64,000 nt of DNA from Winogradskyella helgolandensis (GCF_013404085.1 NZ_JABFHO010000001.1:1550001-1614000); one strand, 5' to 3'. Positions 52,148-61,031 are shown, numbered from the stretch's first letter. Program-made: numbers and translations. Notes: generated by a model not told the origin, from the sequence alone.

Positions 52148-52930
52148 ATGAGCAAAAGCATCCAACTAACAATAGAAAACAAAATAGCAACCATCACGCT
52201 AAATAGACCTGAAGTTTTTAATAGTTTTAATCGTGAAATGGCTTTAAGTTTACAAAGTATTTTAGATGATTGTGAAACCAATTCTGAAGTTAGAGCCATT
52301 GTTTTAACAGGAAACGGAAAAGCATTCTGTGCAGGTCAAGATTTAAAAGAAGTTACAGATCCGGATTTAAACCCAGGATTCAAAAAAATATTAGAAGAGC
52401 ATTATAACCCAATCATCACTAGAATACGTTCCATTAAAAAACCAATAATTGGAGCCATAAATGGAGTGGCTGCAGGAGCTGGAGCAAACATAGCCTTAGC
52501 TTGTGATATTGTGGTCGCTCATGAAAAAGTGAGTTTTATTCAAGCCTTTAGTTTAATAGGTTTGGTGCCAGACAGCGCAGGAACGTTCTTTTTACCAAGA
52601 TTAATAGGTTTTCAAAAAGCATTAGCATTAGCGATGCTAGGCGATAAAATTGGAGCTGAGGAAGCTGAAAAAATGGGCATGATTTATAAATGTGTTCCAA
52701 CAGAAGAATTTGAAGAAACGATTGATAAACTAGCTTTGAAACTAGCAAACATGCCTACAAAAGCATTGGGTATGATTAAAGAATTGTTCAATAAATCGAT
52801 GACGAATGATTTAGAATCGCAATTAGCTTTAGAATCTAAATTACAAATTGAAGCGGCACAAAGCGAAGATTACAAAGAAGGAGTGGCTGCATTTATAGAA
52901 AAACGTCAACCAAATTTTAAAGGAAACTAA
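52148..52930 (+). CDS. paaG: Enoyl-CoA hydratase/isomerase, probably PaaG
   Basis: PaaG isomerises ring-1,2-epoxyphenylacetyl-CoA to the oxepin-CoA. The 260-residue crotonase-fold protein has GKAFCAGQDLKEV, NGVAAGAGANIALACD and SLIGLVPDSAGTFFLPRLIG; the D in VPDSAG fits PaaG-type isomerases, which lack the second catalytic Glu of hydratases. Position after paaD supports the assignment. paaF at 61069 is the other crotonase in the cluster. Confidence 0.87.
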   Translation: MSKSIQLTIENKIATITLNRPEVFNSFNREMALSLQSILDDCETNSEVRAIVLTGNGKAFCAGQDLKEVTDPDLNPGFKKILEEHYNPIITRIRSIKKPIIGAINGVAAGAGANIALACDIVVAHEKVSFIQAFSLIGLVPDSAGTFFLPRLIGFQKALALAMLGDKIGAEEAEKMGMIYKCVPTEEFEETIDKLALKLANMPTKALGMIKELFNKSMTNDLESQLALESKLQIEAAQSEDYKEGVAAFIEKRQPNFKGN

Positions 52931-52937
52931 AGTTTTA

Positions 52938-52960
52938 TCATTCCTGCGAAGGCAGGAATC
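52938..52960 (+). repeat. Palindromic repeat, copy 2 (paaG-dehydratase gap)
   Basis: TCATTCCTGCGAAGGCAGGA continues to AATC; same core as copy 1 but the tail reads TATTATA instead of CACAATAAA. Confidence 0.8.
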
Positions 52961-52969
52961 TATTATAGG

Positions 52970-53908
52970 ATGAATAAACAAACTCTCATAGAAGCGCACA
53001 ACCGGATAAAACCATTTATTCACAAAACACCAATGCTAACCTCAGAATTGCTAAATAAAGAAGCAGGCTGTAACCTGTTTTTCAAATGTGAGAACTTTCA
53101 AAAAATGGGAGCCTTTAAGATGCGAGGAGCTGCAAATGCCATCCTTTCACTTTCCAAAAAAGAAAGAGAACGCGGAGTGGTGACACATTCGTCTGGTAAT
53201 TTTGCCCAAGCCGTTTCGTTGGCAGCTAAAAAATTAGGAGTTAAGGCTTATATTGTAATGCCAGAAAATGCACCTCAAGTAAAAAAAGATGGTGTTAAAA
53301 CGTATGATGGAGAAATTATAGAATGTGAATCGACACCTCAAGCAAGAGAAGCAACAGCTAATAAGATAAAAGAAGAAAAAGGTGCAACTTTTTTACATCC
53401 ATCAAATCAAGATGAGGTGATTTACGGAAATAGTACAGCAGCAATTGAGTTTTTAGAAGAACAGCCAGATTTGGATGTTATTTTAACACCAGTCGGTGGA
53501 GGAGGTCTTATTGCAGGCACAGCTTTGGCAGCATATTATTTTTCAACTAACTGTAAAGTGATTGGTGGAGAACCCTTGGAGGCAGATGACGCATATCGTT
53601 CATTAATTTCTGGTAAAATAGAAACGAATGAGAGTTTTGATACAGTAGCAGATGGGTTAAGAACACATTTAGGGGATCGTAATTTCCCTATTATTCAAAA
53701 GTATGTAGATAAGATTATTCGTGTTGAAGAAGGTGAAATTATAAATGCCATGCAATTAATTTGGGAACGAATGAAGATTATAGTAGAACCATCAAGTGCA
53801 GTAGCTTTTGCAGCTGTATTAAAAAATAAAGAAGAATTTGCAAATAAAAACATCGGGATTATTATTTCTGGTGGTAATGTAGATGTAAAAAATCTACCGT
53901 TTGGTTGA
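52970..53908 (+). CDS. PLP-dependent serine/threonine dehydratase-like protein
   Basis: This fold-type II PLP enzyme of 312 residues resembles serine/threonine dehydratases and serine racemases: the PLP-lysine motif is FKMRGAANAI (K about 51), substrate loop SSGNFAQA, and the phosphate-binding loop VGGGGLIAG. It lacks the ACT domain of biosynthetic IlvA. It has no known step in phenylacetate breakdown, and is flanked by copies of the palindromic repeat at 52938 and 53960. Confidence 0.85.
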   Translation: MNKQTLIEAHNRIKPFIHKTPMLTSELLNKEAGCNLFFKCENFQKMGAFKMRGAANAILSLSKKERERGVVTHSSGNFAQAVSLAAKKLGVKAYIVMPENAPQVKKDGVKTYDGEIIECESTPQAREATANKIKEEKGATFLHPSNQDEVIYGNSTAAIEFLEEQPDLDVILTPVGGGGLIAGTALAAYYFSTNCKVIGGEPLEADDAYRSLISGKIETNESFDTVADGLRTHLGDRNFPIIQKYVDKIIRVEEGEIINAMQLIWERMKIIVEPSSAVAFAAVLKNKEEFANKNIGIIISGGNVDVKNLPFG

Positions 53909-53959
53909 TTTGTTAACCTGAACTGGTTTCAGTATCTCATAAAAAAAAGAAACAGTTTT

Positions 53960-53993
53960 GTCATTCCTGCGTAGGCAGGAATCCACAATAAAA
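53960..53993 (+). repeat. Palindromic repeat, copy 3 (before paaH)
   Basis: Same unit as 52108-52140 with GCGTAGGC in the centre and the tail CCACAATAAAA; ends nine bases before the paaH start. Confidence 0.85.
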
Positions 53994-54002
53994 GTAAAAA
54001 AA

Positions 54003-55190
54003 ATGAAAATAGGAATTATAGGTTCAGGAACCATGGGAAGCGGCATCGCACAAGTAGCAGCAACTTCTGGTTGTCAAGTAAAATTGTACGACACCAATCA
54101 AGGAGCTTTAGATAAAGCAAAAGCTTCATTAGAAAAAATATTAGCACGTTTAATTGAAAAAGGAAGAATTGATTCGGATGAAAAAAACAGAATTCAATCC
54201 AACATTTCTTATGTAAATACAATAAAAGATTTAGCAGATTCTAATCTAACTATCGAAGCGATTATCGAAAATCTGGATATCAAGAAAAAAGTATTTTCAG
54301 AATTAGAAAATTATGTTTCAGACGATTGTATTATCGCATCAAACACTTCTAGTTTGTCAATAGCATCTATTGCGGCTTCATTACAAAAACCAGAGCGTTG
54401 TGTAGGTATTCATTTTTTCAATCCAGCACCTTTAATGAAATTGGTTGAGGTTATTCCTGCTATTCAAACATCAAATGAGGTTCTAGAAAAAGCCATACAA
54501 ACCATTAAAGATTGGAAGAAAGTAGTCGCAGTCGCTAAAGACACACCAGGTTTTATAGTCAATAGAGTCGCAAGACCTTTTTACGGAGAAGCTTTACGTA
54601 TTTATGAAGAAGGATTAGCAGACTTTGCGACGATCGATCATAGTTTAAAATCTTTAGGTGATTTCAGAATGGGGCCATTTGAATTAATGGATTTCATAGG
54701 AAACGATGTCAATTACACAGTAACCGAAACCGTTTTTACAGCATTCTATTTCGATCCAAGATATAAGCCATCATTAACCCAAAAACGATTTTCAGAAGCA
54801 GGTTATTTAGGACGAAAATCAGGAAAAGGTTATTATAATTACGATCAAAATGGAAAAATTATTAACACTAATCATACAAATGCAAGGACTTTTGAAACCT
54901 ATGAAGAGGAAGAGACTTTAAAAAATCAAATTTTTGATCGTGTCTTAGTCATGCTCATCAACGAAGCCGTAGATGCCTTGTTTTTAAATATCGCATCAGC
55001 TGAAGACATCGATAATGCCATGACCAAAGGGGTTAATTATCCAAATGGATTATTGGCTTGGGCAGACGAAAAAGGAATCGATTGGTGCGTGCAAAAAATG
55101 GATGAATTATATAACGAATATCACGAAGATAGATACCGTTGTAGTCCGTTATTACGCAACATGAATAAAGAAAATAAAACGTTTTTTTAA
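54003..55190 (+). CDS. paaH: 3-hydroxyacyl-CoA dehydrogenase, probably PaaH
   Basis: The enzyme oxidises 3-hydroxyadipyl-CoA to 3-oxoadipyl-CoA with NAD+. The 395-residue protein has the Rossmann motif IGSGTMGSGIAQVAA (6-20), IASNTSSLSI, GIHFFNPAPLMKLVEV and a second 3HCDH C-terminal domain. It is shorter than E. coli PaaH (475). The ATG at 54003 is preferred because an earlier start (53958) would translate the palindromic repeat. Confidence 0.9.
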   Translation: MKIGIIGSGTMGSGIAQVAATSGCQVKLYDTNQGALDKAKASLEKILARLIEKGRIDSDEKNRIQSNISYVNTIKDLADSNLTIEAIIENLDIKKKVFSELENYVSDDCIIASNTSSLSIASIAASLQKPERCVGIHFFNPAPLMKLVEVIPAIQTSNEVLEKAIQTIKDWKKVVAVAKDTPGFIVNRVARPFYGEALRIYEEGLADFATIDHSLKSLGDFRMGPFELMDFIGNDVNYTVTETVFTAFYFDPRYKPSLTQKRFSEAGYLGRKSGKGYYNYDQNGKIINTNHTNARTFETYEEEETLKNQIFDRVLVMLINEAVDALFLNIASAEDIDNAMTKGVNYPNGLLAWADEKGIDWCVQKMDELYNEYHEDRYRCSPLLRNMNKENKTFF

Positions 55191-55196
55191 TATAAC

Positions 55197-55296
55197 GTCA
55201 GTTCGAGTGAAATTGTTTTTTCTGCAATTTTATATCGAGAACAAGTGAGGCTTCTCGATACAATTCCGAGGAAAAATCGGAATCACTCGAAGTGAC
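55197..55296 (+). repeat. About 100-base composite inverted repeat (paaH-paaI gap)
   Basis: Two units in opposite orientation: 55197-55242 (GTCAGTTCGAGTGA ... TATCGAGAAC) and 55250-55296 (GCTTCTCGATA ... TCACTCGAAGTGAC). Together they can fold into one long stem-loop. The second unit is the reverse complement of 51519-51566. Confidence 0.8.
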
Positions 55297-55308
55297 GAAA
55301 GAATAAAT

Positions 55309-55713
55309 ATGAAACCAGAGCAAATTCCACATAAAATGCTATCCCAAGACGCCTACAGCACGTGGCTAGGAATAGAAATTCTAGAATGTGAAATCGGACG
55401 ATGCAAAGTAGCGTTGACCATTAGAAAGGAAATGCTAAACAGCATGAACAAAGCACATGGTGGTATCAGTTATTCATTAGCAGATACAGCTTTCGGTTTT
55501 GCTGCAAATACACATGGTAAATATGCCGTTTCTATCGAAACAAGCATTAATCATATTGAAGCCTTAAACGAAGGTGATTATATTGTCGCAGAATCTGTAA
55601 TAGAATCTGTAAAAAACAGATTAGGATTTAATATTATTGAAGTAAAACGAGGAGAAGAATTAGTAGCACTTTTTAAAGGTGTCGTTTATAGAACTCAAAA
55701 AGATTGGGAATAA
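55309..55713 (+). CDS. paaI: Acyl-CoA thioesterase PaaI
   Basis: PaaI is a hotdog-fold thioesterase that is thought to rescue CoA from dead-end phenylacetyl-CoA derivatives. The 134-residue protein has the active-site pattern MNKAHGGISYSLADTAFGFA (HGG plus D). Length agrees with the family (about 140). It is followed within 20 bases by the metallopeptidase gene. Confidence 0.92.
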   Translation: MKPEQIPHKMLSQDAYSTWLGIEILECEIGRCKVALTIRKEMLNSMNKAHGGISYSLADTAFGFAANTHGKYAVSIETSINHIEALNEGDYIVAESVIESVKNRLGFNIIEVKRGEELVALFKGVVYRTQKDWE

Positions 55714-55733
55714 AATAGTAAAAATATAAAATT

Positions 55734-56594
55734 ATGAAATGGAAAGGTAGACGACAAAGCGGGAATCTTGAAGACCAACGCGGCATGGGAACTAAAGGTA
55801 AAGTTGCAGCTGGTGGTGGAGTTATTGCCGTAGTTGTAATTTTATTGCAACTTTTTGGAGGTGAAACTGGTCAGCAAATAGCACCAATCATAGAGCAGGT
55901 AGCTAATAGTCAAACCACTCAGCAAGTAGAACAAAGAGATTTAACCAGCGAAGAGCTTGAAATGGGCGATTTTATGGCAACTGTTTTGGCCGACACCGAA
56001 GATGTGTGGAACCAAATATTTAGAGACTACAATCTAGGGGATTATAAAGAACCAAAAATGGTATTATTCACAGATGCGGTTTCTACAGCTTGCGGTAGTG
56101 CAACTTCAGCTTCTGGACCTTTTTACTGTCCTGGCGATCAAAAATTATATATGGATTTAGCTTTTTTTGACGAACTAAAAACACGTTTTGGAGCAAAAGG
56201 TGGCGATTTTGCAATAGCTTACGTCACAGCACACGAGGTTGGTCATCATATCCAAACACTTTTAGGAACTTCAAACAAAGTAAGACAATTACAAAGTCAA
56301 ACAAATCAAGTAGGAGCAAATAAATTGTCTGTTGCACAAGAATTACAAGCCGATTTTTACGCAGGAGTTTGGGCACATCACAATAAAAAATATTTACAAG
56401 CAGGAGATATTGAGGAAGCCATAAGCGCTGCCAATGCTGTTGGTGACGATGCTATACAAAAACGATCTAGAGGAAGTGTAAACTCTGATAGTTTTACCCA
56501 CGGCACATCGCAACAACGTATGGAGTGGTTTATGAAAGGCTACAACACAGGCGATATTAGAAATGGAGATACATTTTCTGCACTTTTAGATTAA
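55734..56594 (+). CDS. Neutral zinc metallopeptidase (YpfJ/zinicin-like)
   Basis: The 286-residue protein has a charged N-terminus, one transmembrane segment (about 23-42; VAAGGGVIAVVVILLQLF) and a peptidase domain with the zinc motif HEVGHHIQ (about 161-168) and downstream LQADFYAGVWAHH, SFTHGTSQQRMEWF. It is likely membrane-anchored. There is no known link to phenylacetate metabolism, so it looks like a passenger gene in the cluster. Confidence 0.9.
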   Translation: MKWKGRRQSGNLEDQRGMGTKGKVAAGGGVIAVVVILLQLFGGETGQQIAPIIEQVANSQTTQQVEQRDLTSEELEMGDFMATVLADTEDVWNQIFRDYNLGDYKEPKMVLFTDAVSTACGSATSASGPFYCPGDQKLYMDLAFFDELKTRFGAKGGDFAIAYVTAHEVGHHIQTLLGTSNKVRQLQSQTNQVGANKLSVAQELQADFYAGVWAHHNKKYLQAGDIEEAISAANAVGDDAIQKRSRGSVNSDSFTHGTSQQRMEWFMKGYNTGDIRNGDTFSALLD

Positions 56595-56638
56595 CCAATT
56601 CCTGCTAAAACAAGACAATCTATTGTTTATAACAATTT

Positions 56639-56672
56639 GTCATTCCTGCGAAGGCGGGAATCCACAATAAAT
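56639..56672 (+). repeat. Palindromic repeat, copy 4 (before the thiolase gene)
   Basis: GTCATTCCTGCGAAGGCGGG with tail AATCCACAATAAA; one base change in the right arm (CGGG) compared with copy 1. Confidence 0.82.
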
Positions 56673-56735
56673 AAAAATATTAATTAGAAATAGAAGTTTC
56701 AATTTTCGACTTCAATTTCAATTTCAAATTCAAGA

Positions 56736-57947
56736 ATGGAAGCATACATAATAGACGGAATTAGAACACCAATAGGAAACTATAAAGGGACTTTATCTGC
56801 TGTTCGTACAGACGATTTAGCAGCTTTAGTAATTTCAGAAATCGTAAAACGTAATCCAAACATCCCAAAAGAAGCATACGACGATGTTATTATGGGTTGT
56901 GCCAACCAAGCAGGAGAAGACAATCGTAATGTTGCACGTATGGCTTCGCTTTTAGCAGGATTACCATATACTGTTCCTGGAGAAACTGTAAACCGATTAT
57001 GTAGTTCTGGTCTATCCGCAATCATTCACGCTAATCGTGCCATAAAAACAGGTGATGGAGACGTGTTTATTTCTGGTGGAGTCGAGAACATGACACGTGG
57101 ACCCTACGTCATGGCAAAACCATCATCCGCATTTGGAGGCGATTCTAAACTATACGATTCTACTTTCGGATGGAGATTTGTAAACCCGAAAATGCACGAA
57201 ATGTATGGCACAGATGGCATGGGAATGACGGCAGAAAACTTAGTAGAAAAATATAATATATCTCGCGAAGACCAAGATACCTTCGCACTTTGGAGTCAGC
57301 AGAAAGCAACCAAAGCACAAGAAAACGGACGCTTAGCAAAAGAAATCGTAACGGTAGAAATTCCGCAACGTAAAAAAGATCCTATTCAATTTTCAAAAGA
57401 TGAATTTGTAAAACCAACAACCTCTTTAGCAATTTTAGGAAAATTAAGACCAGCCTTTAAAAAAGAAGGTGGAAGCGTAACTGCTGGAAACTCTTCTGGA
57501 TTAAACGATGGAGCAGCAGCAACCATTATTGCGAGTGAAGATGCAGTAAAAAAGTACAATCTCAAACCAATAGCACGAATAGTAAGTTCGGCAGTTGTTG
57601 GTGTAGAGCCAAGAATTATGGGAATTGGTCCAGTTCAAGCCTCAAATAAAGCATTGGCAAAAGCAGGTTTAACAATGGAAGATATGGATATCATCGAGCT
57701 TAATGAAGCATTCGCAGCACAAGCCTTGGCTTGTACTCGTGCTTGGGGATTAGCAGATGATGATCCAAGACTAAACCCAAATGGAGGCGCTATTGCTATA
57801 GGTCATCCGCTTGGCGTTACAGGAGCAAGAGTTGCGTATTCTGCGGCACTTGAATTAAATGAAACCAACAAACGTTACGCTTTGGTGACAATGTGTATAG
57901 GAGTTGGTCAAGGGTATGCAGCAATAATTGAAAATGTGAATGTGTAA
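56736..57947 (+). CDS. paaJ: Acetyl-CoA acyltransferase / 3-oxoadipyl-CoA thiolase
   Basis: The thiolase cleaves 3-oxoadipyl-CoA to succinyl-CoA and acetyl-CoA, the last paa step. The 403-residue protein has the nucleophile region [10 protein letters not shown] (Cys about 90), [11 protein letters not shown] (His) and [10 protein letters not shown] (second Cys). Length is that of PaaJ/PcaF. The product could also serve general fatty-acid breakdown. Confidence 0.9.
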   Translation: MEAYIIDGIRTPIGNYKGTLSAVRTDDLAALVISEIVKRNPNIPKEAYDDVIMGCANQAGEDNRNVARMASLLAGLPYTVPGETVNRLCSSGLSAIIHANRAIKTGDGDVFISGGVENMTRGPYVMAKPSSAFGGDSKLYDSTFGWRFVNPKMHEMYGTDGMGMTAENLVEKYNISREDQDTFALWSQQKATKAQENGRLAKEIVTVEIPQRKKDPIQFSKDEFVKPTTSLAILGKLRPAFKKEGGSVTAGNSSGLNDGAAATIIASEDAVKKYNLKPIARIVSSAVVGVEPRIMGIGPVQASNKALAKAGLTMEDMDIIELNEAFAAQALACTRAWGLADDDPRLNPNGGAIAIGHPLGVTGARVAYSAALELNETNKRYALVTMCIGVGQGYAAIIENVNV

Positions 57948-57955
57948 TATAGTTT

Positions 57956-58047
57956 GGGCGTTACCACAAGGGTCGCGCTTTCACTACTCGCTCTTTTTGA
58001 GAAAAACAAAAAGGAGCTCAAACAAACCGTTCAATCGCTAACGCACC
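57956..58047. repeat. About 92-base imperfect inverted repeat (MITE-like)
   Basis: Outer arms GGGCGTTA (57956-57963) and TAACGCACC (58039-58047) are near complements, and an inner hairpin pairs GCTCTTTTTG (57990-57999) with CAAAAAGGAGC (58007-58017). From memory it resembles a dispersed repeat of flavobacterial genomes; this cannot be tested here. It has no coding capacity. Confidence 0.65.
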
Positions 58048-58080
58048 TATCAGTGAAGATTAGTGATTAATTAAAGTTTT

Positions 58081-58114
58081 GTCATTCCTGCGGAGTCAGG
58101 AATCCACTATAAAG
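58081..58114 (+). repeat. Palindromic repeat, copy 5 (before paaZ)
   Basis: GTCATTCCTGCGGAGTCAGG with tail AATCCACTATAAA; the centre has diverged (GCGGAGTC) but the outer arms are kept. Ends six bases before the paaZ start. Confidence 0.8.
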
Positions 58115-58119
58115 TAAAA

Positions 58120-60624
58120 ATGATGAATAAAATACAGCATTACGTTCAAGGACAATGGACAACAGGTAAAGAAGAAGGAACACCAATCTTAGACGCTGTA
58201 ACTGGCGAAGCCTTTACAAGCATTGCTATCGAAGGTTTAGATGTTCCTGAAATTCTTAACTACGGTAGAACAAAAGGAGGAGAGGTTCTTCGAAAAATGA
58301 CATTCCAAGAACGTGGAAACATGCTTAAAAGTTTAGCTTTATATCTTACCAAAAGAAAAAATGCATTTTACGAATTAAGTTACAGAACAGGAGCAACCAA
58401 AGTAGATAGTTGGATCGACATCGAAGGTGGTTTCGGAAACCTATTCGCCAATGCTTCTCTAAGAAAACTTTTTCCAAATCAGCCATATCACGTAGAAGGA
58501 GATGCTATCGATTTATCTCGTGGCGGACGCTTTATGGCACATCATATTATGGTGCCCAAAAAAGGAGTTGCAGTGCATATTAATGCATTCAATTTCCCTG
58601 TTTGGGGAATGTTAGAAAAGTGCGCAGTAAACTGGATGGCTGGAGTGCCAGCAGTAGTTTTACCAGCACCTTCATCTTCTTATTTAGCTGAAGCTGTAGC
58701 AAAAGAAATAATAGCATCCGGTATTTTACCAGAAGGCGCACTACAAATTATAAACGGAACCGTAAAAACTATTTTAGATACGGTAGAATCTCAAGATGTA
58801 GTAACCTTTACAGGTTCAGCAAAAGTAGGACGCTTATTAAAAGCGCATCCACAATTAATACAAGAATCTGTACCATTTACAATGGAAGCCGATTCTTTAA
58901 ACGCATCCATCTTAGGAGAAGATGCCGTTCCAGGAACACCAGAATTCGACTTGTTTATCAAAGAAGTTAGAAAGGAAATGACGGTTAAAGCAGGACAAAA
59001 ATGTACTGCAATACGTAGAATTATTGTTCCGCAAAATTTAGTGGAAGATGTGCAATCTGCCTTGTCAAAAGCATTAGATAAAGTAACTATTGGAGATCCA
59101 AGACTTAAAGAAGTTCGAATGGGATCTTTAGTAAGTCATCAACAAGTGCAAGCAGTCAGAGATTCTGTAAATGATTTATCCAAAGAAGCACAAATTGTTT
59201 ATGGCAGTTTAGATGAAATAAACACCACTGGAGCAGATGCTAAAAAAGGCGCTTTTATTAGTCCAATTTTATTACGTTCTGATCATCCTTTTGAAAATAC
59301 AATCATTCACGAACGTGAAGCATTTGGTCCAGTAAGTACCATAATGCCTTATAAAAATTTAGATGAAGCCATTACTTTGGCACAAATGGGTAAAGGATCT
59401 TTGGTGTCTTCAATTGCCACAAATGACGATAAGATAGCAAAAGAGTATGTGATAAATGCAGCATCTCATCATGGTCGTATAATGGTGGTTAATCGTGATA
59501 TGGCTAAAGAAAGTACTGGTCATGGTTCACCATTACCATATTTAGTTCATGGTGGTCCAGGACGTGCTGGAGGAGGAGAAGAAATGGGAGGCATGCGTGG
59601 TATAAAACATTATTTGCAACGTACTGCCATTCAAGGTTCGCCAACCACTATTACTGAGATTACGGGTATTTACCAGCAAAACGCGAAATATAAGGAAGCA
59701 GAACAACATCCATTTAAATACCATTGGGAAGACATCCAACCAGGAATGTCTATGAAAACCCATAACAGAACATTTACAGATACAGACATCATAAATTTTT
59801 CAAATCTAACTTGGGATCATTTCTATGCGCATACAGATATTACATCTTTAGACGGAAGTATTTTTGAACAAAGAACTGCACATGGTTATTTTATTATTTC
59901 AGCTGCAGCAGGATTATTTGTATATCCAAATAAAGGACCAGTTTCAGCAAATTACGGATTAGAAGAATGTAGATTTTTACGTCCATTATATCACAACGAT
60001 ACGATTTATGTAAGACTTACATGTAAGCAAAAAGTAGATAGAGATGTCGCTTCAGCGGAACATCCAAGCGGAATTGTAAAATGGTATGCCGAAATTTTTG
60101 ATGCTAATACCGATGAGAAAGTAGCATTCGCAACAGTTTTAACGATGGTTCAGAAAAAGCAAGAAGTTTTAACTGAAATGACCGAGGATAAAATTAACGA
60201 ATGTCTTTATGCATTAAAAGATGATGCAAAACCTAAATGGGGAATTATGACACCTCAGCATATGATTGAGCATTTAGAATACACTTATAAAATTGCTTCT
60301 GGAGAAATTCAAGATTTTGAAATAGCAACACCAGAAAAAATTCTAGAGAAAGTACATAATAGTTTATGGAATTATGATAAATTCCCAAAGAACTCTCAAT
60401 TTCCTCAGTTAGAAAAAGACACTTTAGATACATTAAAGCATTCCGATTTAGCTACAGCTATTGAAAAGTTTAAAGCACAAAGAGAAAAGTATTTAGCGTA
60501 TTTTAAAGAAAATCCTGAGGCTAAATTAAAGAATTTAGTATTCGGAGAATTGAATAAATACGAATCGTATTTGTTAGAAAGAAAACATTTAAATCATCAT
60601 TTTGAACAATTTGGATTACTATAA
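58120..60624 (+). CDS. paaZ: PaaZ (oxepin-CoA hydrolase/aldehyde dehydrogenase) with extra C-terminal DUF1569/DinB-like domain
   Basis: PaaZ opens the oxepin-CoA ring and oxidises the aldehyde. The N-terminal aldehyde dehydrogenase domain (about 1-520) has FNFPVWGMLEK, TFTGSAKVG and GQKCTAIRRI (catalytic Cys); the MaoC-type hydratase domain (about 535-680) has FSNLTWDHFYAHTD and HGYFIISAAAG. E. coli PaaZ ends at 681. Here about 145 residues follow (690-834; PKWGIMTPQHMIEHLEYTY ... HLNHHFEQFGLL), with the His pattern of DUF1569/DinB-like helical bundles. Its role is unknown. Two adjacent ATGs (58120, 58123) are possible starts. Confidence 0.92.
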   Translation: MMNKIQHYVQGQWTTGKEEGTPILDAVTGEAFTSIAIEGLDVPEILNYGRTKGGEVLRKMTFQERGNMLKSLALYLTKRKNAFYELSYRTGATKVDSWIDIEGGFGNLFANASLRKLFPNQPYHVEGDAIDLSRGGRFMAHHIMVPKKGVAVHINAFNFPVWGMLEKCAVNWMAGVPAVVLPAPSSSYLAEAVAKEIIASGILPEGALQIINGTVKTILDTVESQDVVTFTGSAKVGRLLKAHPQLIQESVPFTMEADSLNASILGEDAVPGTPEFDLFIKEVRKEMTVKAGQKCTAIRRIIVPQNLVEDVQSALSKALDKVTIGDPRLKEVRMGSLVSHQQVQAVRDSVNDLSKEAQIVYGSLDEINTTGADAKKGAFISPILLRSDHPFENTIIHEREAFGPVSTIMPYKNLDEAITLAQMGKGSLVSSIATNDDKIAKEYVINAASHHGRIMVVNRDMAKESTGHGSPLPYLVHGGPGRAGGGEEMGGMRGIKHYLQRTAIQGSPTTITEITGIYQQNAKYKEAEQHPFKYHWEDIQPGMSMKTHNRTFTDTDIINFSNLTWDHFYAHTDITSLDGSIFEQRTAHGYFIISAAAGLFVYPNKGPVSANYGLEECRFLRPLYHNDTIYVRLTCKQKVDRDVASAEHPSGIVKWYAEIFDANTDEKVAFATVLTMVQKKQEVLTEMTEDKINECLYALKDDAKPKWGIMTPQHMIEHLEYTYKIASGEIQDFEIATPEKILEKVHNSLWNYDKFPKNSQFPQLEKDTLDTLKHSDLATAIEKFKAQREKYLAYFKENPEAKLKNLVFGELNKYESYLLERKHLNHHFEQFGLL

Positions 60625-60637
60625 TTATTAATAGAAA

Positions 60638-60663
60638 GTCACTGCGCACGTGTTGCGCAGTCG
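60638..60663 (+). repeat. Left 26-base inverted repeat flanking the GIY-YIG gene
   Basis: GTCACTGCGCACGTGTTGCG with the rest CAGTCG; the hairpin is CTGCGCA-cgtgt-TGCGCAG (60642-60660). Its reverse complement, with three changes, is at 61032-61057; two of the changes compensate each other in the stem. Confidence 0.8.
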
Positions 60664-60712
60664 CATTAATGTTAACGGAAAACTTTAATGCATTCGCTTA
60701 AATTGAAACGTA

Positions 60713-61024
60713 ATGTCTAAAAAGTATTATACATACATTCTAACACATGAAAGAAATCACATCTTTTATGTTGGTGTAACAAATAATATGGAACGAAGAA
60801 TGAGTGAACATAAGGCAGCAACTTTTGGAACTCATGTTGGACATTATAATATTAAAAAATTAGTTTATTTTGAAGAGCATTCTGATATCAGAATTGCAAT
60901 TCGAAGAGAAAAGACCATTAAGAAATGGAAAAAAGAATGGAAGAAGAATCAAATAACGGAAATGAATCCTGAGTGGATTGATTTGAGTTTAGGCTGGGAT
61001 CTTTCCAAATATATTAAGAACTAA
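60713..61024 (+). CDS. GIY-YIG nuclease-domain protein, possible mobile unit
   Basis: The 103-residue single-domain protein has the GIY-YIG pattern: YYTYILT (5-11), FYVGVTNNMERRMSEHK, and the metal-binding Glu in AIRREKTIKKWKKEW. Small YhbQ-like GIY-YIG proteins are numerous in Bacteroidota and mostly unstudied. It sits between paaZ and paaF, has no role in phenylacetate breakdown, and is bounded by inverted copies of one hairpin (60638-60663 and 61032-61057), which suggests a gene-plus-repeat unit of about 420 bases. Confidence 0.88.
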   Translation: MSKKYYTYILTHERNHIFYVGVTNNMERRMSEHKAATFGTHVGHYNIKKLVYFEEHSDIRIAIRREKTIKKWKKEWKKNQITEMNPEWIDLSLGWDLSKYIKN

Positions 61025-61031
61025 AATAATA

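Noticed and set aside
53958..54002. N-terminal extension of PaaH (RRQES-type peptide)
   Set aside because: It is translated palindromic repeat DNA; the Rossmann start MKIGIIGSG begins at 54003.
49131..58114. CRISPR array in the paa cluster
   Set aside because: The repeats are irregularly spaced by whole genes, have diverging copies and no spacers of constant length; no cas genes are present.
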